A model generated the notes under the pieces. That model was not told the origin of the DNA and made no database searches. It worked only from the letters and a program-made list of their open reading frames with translations. This document shows, one piece after another, positions 55,685-64,000 of a DNA stretch of 64,000 bases (position 1 is the stretch's first letter; each line of letters begins with the position of its first letter). Source of the DNA: Gonocerus acuteangulatus (lineage: Eukaryota > Arthropoda > Insecta > Hemiptera > Coreidae); the NCBI GenBank assembly GCA_946811695.1, contig OX328123.1:17822213-17886212 (forward strand), in the 5' to 3' direction. The position numbers were made by a program, and so were the translations under genes.

Positions 55685-57398
55685 TTAGTTATTATTTTTA
55701 TGAAAACGTATTTTTTTCTCTTGAAAATTTCTCCGTGTTCGTTTCCGGCTGTAGGACTCTTCAGATGATTCTCGCTGCAGCATCCAACAATAGTCAGCCA
55801 TCATGTTTACGTTCCATTTGCCCTGATACCTACGTTCCATTTCCTGGATGTCCTGATGGAACCTTTCCCCTTGTTCTTCACTTACTTCCCCTAAGTTTTC
55901 CGGAAAATAGTCCACATGCGAATGTAAGAAGTGAACCTTCAAACTCATTTTGCAACCTTGTAATTGAAATGCCTTCAACATGCGTTCCACGATACTTCTG
56001 TAGTTGGGATCCTTCACGTTACCAAGGAACTTCTCAACAACATCTTTAAAAGAATTCCAAGCTTCCTTCTCCTTCTCATTCATGGTCTGAGTGAAATGTG
56101 GATCTGTGAAAAGTTTCCGAATATCTGGGCCTACAAAGATCCCCTCTTTTAGCTTTGCATCACTTAATCGTGGGAACTTGGAGCATAAGTACTTAAAACA
56201 TTCACCTTCTTTATTGAGAGACTTTACGAATTGTTTTATCAGCCCTAGCTTTATGTGTAGAGGAGGTAGCAGGATTTTGTCAGAAGGAACCAAACTTCTC
56301 CTAATTACATTTTTTTGGCCTGGCGACAGAGCTCCTCGTGATGGCCAGTCTTTGTTGTTCCAATGGGAATTTCTGTCTCGGCTATCCCATAAACATAAAA
56401 AATAAGGGAACTTGTTGTACCCTGATTGCTGACCTAAGAGCATAGTAAGTACTTTCAAGTCTCCACATATCAACCAGTTATGCTCATTATAATGAATTCG
56501 TTCGAGAACTAATGACAAATTTTCGTATCTTTCTTTTAAATGTACCGAATGGCCAACTGGAACTGAAGCATAAGTATTGCCATTGTGCAACAAAACAGCC
56601 TTTAGACTTCGCTTTGATGAGTCTATGAATAGACGCCAATGAATCGGGTCATATTGTATACCAAATTGACCCATCAGACCAAGAATGTCTTTGCAATAAA
56701 TAAGATTCTCATCCAAAGCAAAGTAAGGAACAAAAACTGCTTCACGGTGTCGATACCATGAAAAAGAAGTGCCTGGCTGTAATAAATTTTTGTTTTTAAG
56801 ACGGGAGCCAAGTAACTGAGCTGCATCTTTTGGAAGTCCAAGATCTCTCACTAAGTCGTTCAACTCCTGTTGAGAAATAAGCCGAGGTTCATCTTCTGAA
56901 CTGCTAGCTTTGAACTCACTATGTACTTCATCGCTCTCCGACATACAGTCTTCTCTATTAGCTTCCCTATCTATACTGCCCAAGTCACGAGGGGGCTGAG
57001 GAACTGTCAATCCAGGACCGTGTGGTACCGGACGACTAGCAGATTCCACATTATGGGAAATTAATGAGCTTGTGATTTTTGGAATTATAGCCTTGAACAT
57101 GACAATTACAAAAGTAACAGTCATTAACGTGGTTTTTTTGCTCCCTCCACATCATTGGGATAGTAAATCCGAAAGATTTTAACTCTCCTTTGTACCATAA
57201 GCGAAGTTTTTCTACGCAGCTATGGCATACTTTGTGAGGAGCCCACACTTTATCTTAATCTCCTATTCTCAAGCCAAAATATGCATAATATACATTTTTG
57301 ACAAAACCTGTTATATTTCGTTGGTATTTCTTAACTGTGTACTCACCACAGATAAAACAGAAGTAGTCTGGACTAGTAACACAACGACGATGAGACAT
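55685..57398 (-). pseudogene. decayed RNase H-fold-like gene of a multicopy arthropod family
   Basis: Start ATG at 57398 (MSHRRCVTSPDYFCFICGEY). The first 120 residues carry Cys pairs FCFICGE, HKVCHSCV and DCYFCNCHV, probably zinc-binding. The main 479-codon frame includes SRPVPHGPGLTVP, an acidic patch, LFIDSSKRSLKAVLLHNG, WLICGDLKVL, FLCLWDSRDR, SEEQGERFHQDI and MADYCWML. I recognise this as a family found as many near-identical uncharacterised arthropod proteins. The D...D...E placement suggests an RNase H-like fold and a transposon origin; that is inference. Lesions: an in-frame TAA at 57257-57255 (codon 48) and a frameshift near 57060, so the ATG at 57124 is artificial. Apparently intronless. 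Confidence 0.75.
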
Positions 57399-58013
57399 TT
57401 TGTCTAAATGCACTTTCAAACCTTAAAATACGTTCTTAATCACTTTGACACAACTAAGAGACCTCAGTGAATGTGTTCACTTCAGTTGATACTACTGAAC
57501 TGAGAGAATGAACAGAAATTTAGCTCCAAGTTCCTGATACAACAGGTTCAATCTCGTTTAGCTTCAGACGGTGACATCTGAGACCAAACAAGTACGTTCC
57601 TGTCTGAACAGGTCGTGCCTAGACACCCTCAGGCCTACAACATCTACTGAGGGAGTCATCTACACCACCTAGTGAAAGATGTCTGTTTATAAAAAGAGAA
57701 ATCGTTTGGAAAAAAAAAAAACCTACTTCTTGCCAAATTTATGTGTATAGCAAGTATATTATGTTCTATGGATTTGAAAAAAATCTGTACGTGATAGAGA
57801 AAAACGGACTTCATTCACGGCCTCAGCACACCGAGAAACACAGAGATTAGCCAAAATCATCAAATCAAATTTTTGGTTGTAGACCTGTGTTATCGATCAG
57901 CTGACTATTTGACACCATATTGGATTCGTTCAGTCAATGACCAGTCCAGACGAGGCCCTGCTAGTGGAAGGTTCTACTCCTCAAGTTTAGGCAGAATTTA
58001 TGTTTTAAGTATA

Positions 58014-58056
58014 TTCCCCTGAAGAGGCGCCGGAATGGTGCGAAACATGTAGGGAA
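58014..58056 (+). ncRNA. hammerhead ribozyme motif, family B3
   Basis: Stem I TTCCC (58014-58018) with GGGAA (58052-58056), CTGAAGA at 58019-58025, stem II GCGCC/GGTGC with a GGAAT loop, GAAAC, AT, GTA. The longest perfect stem I in the window; a strong candidate for activity. Confidence 0.9.
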
Positions 58057-58160
58057 GAGAAATAAAAAGTGTGTGGCGTAGTTTGATTGACCTTCCGCCT
58101 TATTCGCTAATTCTATACATATGAGCAAAGGGTCATTTAATGATTAATTATTGGAATATA

Positions 58161-58225
58161 GATTTCTCTAAAAATCTGACGTTTTTTTTTTTTTTTTTTT
58201 TTTTTTTCTTAGCCGAATCATAAAA
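58161..58225 (+). mobile_element. family A end, right of insertion
   Basis: 'gatttctctaaaaatctgac', a T run and 'cttagccgaatc': the remainder of the family A end broken at 54738. Confidence 0.75.
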
Positions 58226-58939
58226 ATATTAAATTTCAGAAAAACTAATCAAAAATTAAGGTTGAAAATGTGAGAAATAGATTTGAAAGTGCTTTTGAAA
58301 TACTAAATGGAAAGAAATTGGCCCAGTAATTTATTCCGTTTACTTACATCAGTTAGAATATTTCAAAACTTGAGGAAGTTTTAAGAAAAAGAAGAATTAA
58401 GTGGCCAAGTTTGCAGAAGCTAATTGAGTATTTAAGATCTGAAGTTGAGCGGATTTCGTGGAAAAGTAAATATTTGTAAGTTTAAATCTCTGTCTACTGA
58501 CTGGATTCTATAATCGCTCATAAAACATTTATTTCTATTGACAGTTCTAATTATTTGACTGGTTTTACGCAGATTAGGATTAATGAGAATGGTCTTTATG
58601 TTTTCTTGGATTTATGTGTTCATATTTATTCCGTTTATTTATAATTGTCTTCGGCTTACTGACAACAGGTTGCCCAAACATCAATACACTACTCAAATAT
58701 TAGAACACATATTTATACCCCAAAATGTAAATAACTCATTTAACTTTCACAATCAATATTTAAACATCATTTTTTTTTTAAATAATTATTATTTTCCTTT
58801 CATTATTTGTTTTTTCCGTTTTTGTTGAGGTTCAAGTTTTAAATTTATTTATTTAACTTTTTTTGTGTATAAATTTATCAGAAATAAATTTCCGCCGGAA
58901 CTCAACAAAAAAATGAATAAGTAATTATTATTAAGCTTC
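58226..58939. other. no assigned feature
   Basis: AT-rich; no recognised element. Confidence 0.3.
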
Positions 58940-59215
58940 GAATTTTCATCATAGGCGGAAGATCAAAAAATAAAAACTTCCATAAACAGTTTTACAAACT
59001 CTATTTTTTGAACCCTTTTGGTGCCTCTTCAGGGGAACATGTGTAAATATAAAACAACATTCAGCCCCAAATTGAGGAGGAGGACCTTCCACTAGCAGGG
59101 CCACGTCTAAACTGGTCATGGTCTGAAAGAATCCAATATGGTGGAAAATAGTCAGCTGATCGGTAATCGATATGTCATATGTATAAAATTAATTTCCTCA
59201 AAAAAATATATCCTT
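58940..59215 (-). mobile_element. Penelope-like terminal segment, family B3, inverted
   Basis: Inverted, diverged copy of 57880-58110: 'ggaccttccactagcagggc', 'aatccaatatggtg', 'tagtcagctgatcg'. Lies outside the 3.4-kb insertion. Confidence 0.75.
59003..59042 (-). ncRNA. dead hammerhead, family B3
   Basis: Minus strand: CTGAAGA and a GGCACC stem strand remain, but GAAAC is changed ('gggttcaaaaaat') and the cleavage triplet is gone. Confidence 0.7.
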
Positions 59216-59502
59216 AAAAATTTATTTAATTATTTGTTGATTTAGAGCCCGCTAATGCGCGTTTTGCTTTTTTCAAGGTTGGGTAGAATTTATATTTGAA
59301 ATTAAATGTGCATTTGAGATTTATCATAATGATATGAACGTGAATATAAATGAAAATTACAATTTCGAAAACTTAAATTCATTAAAAAAAAGAAAATAAT
59401 AATCATTTGAGAAGAATAAATCCTTTTCATACGATTTAAGTAAATCGTACCTTTATAAATACAAATATAACCACACGTAACCTTATTTTCAGCACTAGCA
59501 CA

Positions 59503-60399
59503 TCACGCAGGAGCTGCATAACTAAGCACTTTCCTCAGAATTTTGGTAGTGTAGACTGCTTTCCAGAACAATTTGCTTAAAATATCCTACATAATTAAAA
59601 TAAAAACATGAATAGTTCTCTTTTAATTTTGTAATGAGTAACTGATCAATTATTAATTTGCTTCCAGAGTTATGTTTACACATGGTACCTACTACACTAC
59701 GTAATAAATACAAAAAAAAACTCATATTATCGTATTTTGATCGAACGCAGGAACAGGATACAGTCCCTCTAGATACAAAGCGTTCCTTGCGGCGGCTTTG
59801 TGAACCTACGTCTGGCGGGCTTTTCTATTGAAATATATTACAAAGTAAACCCCCGCTTTCCGATTGACCGATTCAGCTCATTTTTACAACACTTCTTTCT
59901 CATGAGTTACCCACGACGTACACCGCGTTTCGTTCCAATACAGCAGAAATTACGACCGGTATGAGTATATTAGGAATTTGGGTCCGGAGTAACCCCCCCC
60001 CCTCCTAATGCACCGATTTAGTTTATTTTTACAACACATATTTACCTGTAGATTACCACTACGAATACCGAGTTTCGTCGAAATATACCAAAAATCACGG
60101 CTGGTAGTGGCGAATTGGTATTGTGGGTCCGGAGTAAACCTCCCCTCCTAATGAACCGATTTAGTTCATTTTTATATCTCACTTTTCTCTCTATATTACC
60201 ACTACGAATACCAAGTTTCGTTGAAATATAACAAATATTACGGCTGGCATGGTCAAATTAGTGTTTTGGGTTCGGGGTAAACCCCCCCTTCCGGTGGACC
60301 GACTTTGGTGGTTAACGAACTCGTTCAATCGTTTGCTAATTGAATGCTATATACCACGTTTCGTGACGAAAAAACAAAAACTCTGGCCGCTATCGTGTT

Positions 60400-60463
<64 letters not shown>

Positions 60464-60597
60464 TATATATAAATTTTAACGGGTGTCATTTTCGGTCTCT
60501 ACTAGGTAGGATCGATAAAGATTTGAAGAAATTTTTCAAAAATTCCGTCATGAGTCCAACCTCAATAGGTACTTTCCTTCGGAGGAAAGTGCTAAAA
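59503..60597 (+). mobile_element. long dispersed repeat L, copy 2
   Basis: Same start ('tcacgcaggagctgcat') and end ('ggaggaaagtgctaaaa') as 4369-5457, with scattered substitutions and its own internal (TA)n at 60402-60458. Different flanks on both sides, so independent insertions rather than one duplicated segment. Confidence 0.85.
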
Positions 60598-61034
60598 AGG
60601 CAGTTGAAATTTGTAAATGTTAAAAACAGGAGTTGATAAAAACTTATTAAGTTTGTCGAGTGTACGCATTACTTCGCTTCACAATAAATCATACATATTT
60701 TTTTATTTGTCTGTTTGGTTAGTGTAGACATTTGTGGGTTAGTGTTTATGTGGGGACTGTGTCTGTCAAAAGTACGTTCATGTTATTGTAGTGTGTCGTC
60801 TCGTTCTTTGCATTCAGTTAGTATGTGCTTAATAGTGAGGTCTATGTTGCAAAATAAAAATTAAACCATTAAGTTAAATTTATATTTTTTAATATAAGTC
60901 CATGAAAATATTACTTAGATGTTATATTTCTGTTTTTTTATTTGCCATTTTCTGTCTATTTTTTATGATGTGGATATTTTCCTTAATCATTCCTTTCATT
61001 CTATTTCTTTCTTCTCCCAATCTGGTAATGTTTT

Positions 61035-61037
<3 letters not shown>
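60598..61037. other. no assigned feature
   Basis: Nothing recognised. Confidence 0.3.

Positions 61038-61084
<47 letters not shown>
61038..61084. repeat. (TA)n microsatellite, left border of foldback
   Basis: About 23 TA units. Confidence 0.95.
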
Positions 61085-61088
<4 letters not shown>

Positions 61089-61188
61089 TATTCTTGTAGA
61101 TTATACAAAATATCTAAAGTCTTTTTTATCCTAGGAGGCATGGGGTCATTAAAGCAGTCTTCCTTTATTATACTACTTTATTTATTCG

Positions 61189-61233
61189 GCCCGACATGTT
61201 TCGTGCGTCTTTTCTTCGCACCTCTTCAGGGGC
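61189..61233 (-). ncRNA. hammerhead ribozyme motif, family B2
   Basis: Minus strand: GCCC/GGGC stem I, CTGAAGA, stem II GTGCG/CGCAC with a 9-nt loop, GAAAC, AT, GTC. Core intact. Confidence 0.88.
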
Positions 61234-61368
61234 ACTTCTTGCTAGGAAGTCCTCTTGTTACCATGTACTCGCTCTGGAGTCTGGCTTAATACAGTATTAT
61301 TCACGTTCAGTATTAAGCCAGACTCCAGAGGGAGTACATGGTAACGAGAGGACTTCCTTGCAAGAAGT

Positions 61369-61413
61369 GCCCCTGAAGAGGTGCGAAGAAAAGACGCACG
61401 AAACATGTCGGGC
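61369..61413 (+). ncRNA. hammerhead ribozyme motif, family B2
   Basis: GCCC at 61369-61372, CTGAAGA at 61373-61379, stem II GTGCG/CGCAC, GAAAC, AT, GTC at 61407-61409, GGGC at 61410-61413. Confidence 0.88.
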
Positions 61414-61539
61414 CGAATAAATAAAGTAGTATAATAAAGGAAGACTGCTTTAATGACCCCATGCCTCCTAGGATATATATATATAAATTATTTTTTATCC
61501 TAGGAGGCATGGGGTCATTAAAGCAGTCTTCCTTTATAA

Positions 61540-61543
<4 letters not shown>

Positions 61544-61592
<49 letters not shown>
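61544..61592. repeat. (TA)n microsatellite
   Basis: About 24 TA units after the partial third arm copy. Confidence 0.95.
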
Positions 61593-61599
<7 letters not shown>

Positions 61600-61609
61600 A
61601 CTGTTTGTT

Positions 61610-61820
61610 CCTTATACAAATCCACACCATTTGACAAATTCTGACCAAACTTGGCACATAGGTAGATCTTGATCCGAGGAGTGTAGTAGGCTAAGTCAAA
61701 AACGTGCACCAGCTGTGTGTCTGTATATTTGTTCCTTATACAAATCCACACCGTTTGACCGATTTTGACCGAACTTGGCACACAGGTAGGTCTTGATCCG
61801 GGGAGTGTTATAGGCTAGGT
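61610..61820 (-). repeat. two inverted units of the 120-bp repeat
   Basis: 'ttccttatacaaatccacac', 'tttgaccgattttgaccgaa' and 'aggtcttgatccgggga' occur twice, about 120 bases apart, as reverse complement of 35080-35570. Confidence 0.85.
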
Positions 61821-62639
61821 CATAATCGTTCGGACGTCACGGGTTCGAAACTATGAACCCAAATAGTTACAGATTTGCGTTATTAGATTTTAATAATACT
61901 CATTTATTTTTGCTTTTCTAGATGCTGAAAGTAGGTGTAGCATGGCACGTCGGGTAACAGATAGTAAATAAATAAATAAGTAATCGATGGATTTCCTCCC
62001 AATTCATTTCATATTAAACTTTGTAAATTTTACACAAATATGTTAGAGAAAAAGAAGACCAGATATCATGACAAAAGTCACAACCCAATGATGGTCTTTA
62101 TTTTCTGACAGGTAAAAAAAAAAAAAAAAGTCAGAGTATAAATAAAGACGAGGGCTGTAAGACAGCATGGCGTGGATAATCGGACGGAAGCATGTGTGGA
62201 ACACATTAGTCGCCGGAACGGAAAAAATATCAAAGGATTTCTTCCTTCAAGAAAGATAATTACATTAAACGCTTCGGCCTAACCGCAGGGAAAAAAACTC
62301 TCACGGTTAATTACCCTCAAAATTATTTCTTCTTACACCTAATGTATTTAATGTCTCTTTGATCTGTATAAATATACCGAGAACCGTAAAAAATTTATGT
62401 CACTAAGACTTGGCTCTAAGGATAGCTCAAAGGATTTTAAAGTTTTACTATCAAGTTAGACTTCTGGTTCAATAAAAACTTTAACACAGATTTAATTCTC
62501 TCCTTTAACTGAAATATAAACAACACCGCAAGATCTGCATAAATTCAGAAATTACTCAACAAGCCAGGAATACACTTATTAATTAAAAGGGAAAAATTAC
62601 GATATTTTACATTCAAAACAAATTGTTTAAATAATAATC
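61821..62639. other. no assigned feature
   Basis: Nothing recognised. Confidence 0.3.
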
Positions 62640-63302
62640 TGCTATATATTTGTCAAGTACCACTCACTCACTGACCTATCATCGCCCAACTACTGGACAG
62701 AAAAATTTGAAATTTTCCTTGGACACTCCCTATAGGGTGTAAACATTTGCTAAGACATTTTTTTATTATTTTTTTTTTTTTTTATATTCGTACTTTTAAG
62801 TATTTTTAGGAGGGTTCATTTCAAATATGATGGCAGACATTGAATCCCTAGAAATAACTGTGATTTTGTCCCTCATAGAGTTTACGCTATACCTGGTGAT
62901 GGTCCATCCGAGGTAAGAATATTTCGAACCCTTGCACAACCTCCTCACCCATCAGCATCCCCAGTAAGAGCACTTCTTGGTAATTCTCGCAAATATAATG
63001 GGGTTTCCAAATGACATCTTGGAAACATAAATTTTAACGTATATTTATTATTGACAAGGAATTTTAGCCTTTACTGGTTACGCTGATGTTACTGGTAACC
63101 TATAGATAACGGGTAATCTCTTGGTTATCTGTTGATTACTGGTAGCCTATAGATAACGGGTAATCTCTTGGTTATCAATTGATGAATAACTTATAGTATG
63201 ACGGGAACCGTGCTGTAATAAACTTCACGAAATTGTGTACATGCATTACTGAATGCAATAAAATAACTACTTATCTGCCGTGACGAAGCACGGGTAGTAA
63301 GG
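62640..63302 (-). mobile_element. element X, copy 2
   Basis: Reverse complement ends 'accactcactcactgaccta' and 'cgtgacgaagcacgggtagt' match the ends of 5884-6563. The interior has diverged and includes a direct repeat, 'tagataacgggtaatctctt' (63109 and 63150). Confidence 0.6.
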
Positions 63303-64000
63303 TAATATTTCCACAGATGGAATAAATTCTAATCAAACTCAGGAATTAATAAATTTATAATAATACCGCATTTATAAATTACAGAATAGATTTACCATTA
63401 ACATAATTTCCTCTATATTACCTGGCGATTTTTTGTTTGAAATATAATTTTCCTTACTCGAGGATAAATGACCTTCGATTTCCCCATGAAAGTTATAGCG
63501 GATAAAATTCCAGTTCGGGAGAAAAAAATGTGTACATTTATAAAGTTAATAAAAACCTCATTTTCCTCTCGTTTCGTTTTATTTACTGTAAAGCCGCTAT
63601 TCCGGCTGAAATGGCTTGAAGCCTTAAAGGGAGTATGAAGCTTCACGGTACTTTAGCCGTTTCCAGCGAAAAGAGCTTGTTTTTGGATTAATACCTTGTC
63701 GGGCCCTAAGGTTATGAAAAATTCCGAGGGTTTTATCAACGAGTCAGAAATTATGTAGAATTTTATTCCACCTCCCCGTCCCTTCATTTTTTTTTTCTTT
63801 TTTCCCCTCTGGTCTTAAAATTGTATTGCGCATTTTGCGGCCTTTGTTTTGCTCTAATTGCTATTACAAAAAGATAGGCAATCTGCAGTGTTTTTATCTC
63901 TTACTTTATATAAATATGTTTTTCTTTGGACGGTTAAATATATTTATGTATCGTGATTATGAGCTGTTTTAGATGAAAGCGTATCAAATTTTGATTGAAG
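63303..64000. other. no assigned feature
   Basis: A 77-codon minus frame at 63413-63646 has no recognisable motif. Confidence 0.35.

Larger units (their letters stand above)
54739..58148. mobile_element. 3.4-kb insertion with Penelope-like ends and captured gene
   Basis: Flanked by TATTGGAATATA at 54727-54738 and 58149-58160. Both termini are family B3 ends in inverted orientation ('gaattagcgaatgacgcgg' left; 'cgccttattcgctaattc' right), each with a hammerhead. The right end carries a 34-nt extension (58115-58148). Inner parts 55280-55580 and 57760-58110 are also inverted copies. Between them sits a decayed gene unrelated to Penelope proteins. The host sequence is a family A copy, which reads continuously across the gap when compared with 53625-53720. 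Confidence 0.78.
61085..61475. mobile_element. Penelope-like foldback, family B2
   Basis: Arms from 'tcctaggaggcatggggtca' through 'aaagcagtcttcctttatta' and a hammerhead to 'ctggagtctggcttaatac', mirrored around about 61300. The left side carries an unpaired extension of about 44 nt (61085-61128); the right ends directly at TATATATA. A third partial copy of the arm end is at 61500-61540. Confidence 0.85.

Noticed and set aside
55645..56405. Plus-strand frames across 55645-56405
   Set aside because: Antisense shadows of the 479-codon frame on the minus strand.

Overview
This is eukaryotic, AT-rich, repeat-dominated DNA. The mix of mariner, pogo and hAT relatives, tRNA-headed and 5S-headed SINEs, an I/jockey-like LINE, Penelope-like elements and one NK-class homeobox first exon points to an arthropod, probably an insect with a large genome. 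No bacterial gene organisation is present. Almost every open frame in the window is transposon debris, microsatellite translation or chance. Function calls come from motif recognition by eye, without database searches.

Layout. 1-5.5 kb: a Penelope-like end with a hammerhead, split by a 1,010-bp hAT foldback element, then a Ty3/gypsy integrase relic, a 59-bp satellite and a long repeat whose second copy is at 59.5 kb. 5.8-13.8 kb: dispersed repeats, a foldback element, a 43-bp minisatellite and a deleted mariner with 30-bp TIRs and TA target duplication. 14-22.2 kb: segmentally duplicated blocks carrying tRNA-derived SINEs. The only convincing host exon sits between them: a GC-rich first coding exon at 17544-17790 that looks like slouch/NK1. 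22.6-30 kb: two hammerhead-bearing Penelope foldbacks, a 5S-derived SINE, a 79-bp minisatellite and large inverted-repeat elements. 31.6-41.3 kb: dispersed repeats, an orphan exon-like frame, an I/jockey-like LINE interrupted by a 5S SINE, and a pogo-like relic. 42.2-45.7 kb: a head-to-head Penelope pair with RT thumb and GIY-YIG endonuclease remains. 48-64 kb: more Penelope ends, nested SINE/MITE insertions, and a 3.4-kb insertion with Penelope-like ends that encloses a decayed non-Penelope gene.

The main system is a set of Penelope-like retroelement ends carrying minimal type I hammerhead ribozyme motifs. I count 13 copies with a recognisable core (CUGANGA, stem II, GAAA, NUH), of which one has lost stem II pairing and one has a damaged stem III, plus three clearly dead ones. 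They fall into at least three sequence families. Most occur as inverted pairs inside foldback units. Each of the five units I could delimit has a short unpaired extension on one side only (31-34 nt in four, about 44 nt in one), and most have target duplications or lie between (TA)n tracts. A second theme is SINE modularity: 5S-rRNA-headed and tRNA-headed SINEs here share one 3' tail.

Target duplications, empty-site paralogues and nested insertions give relative ages at several places. These are stated in the individual entries.
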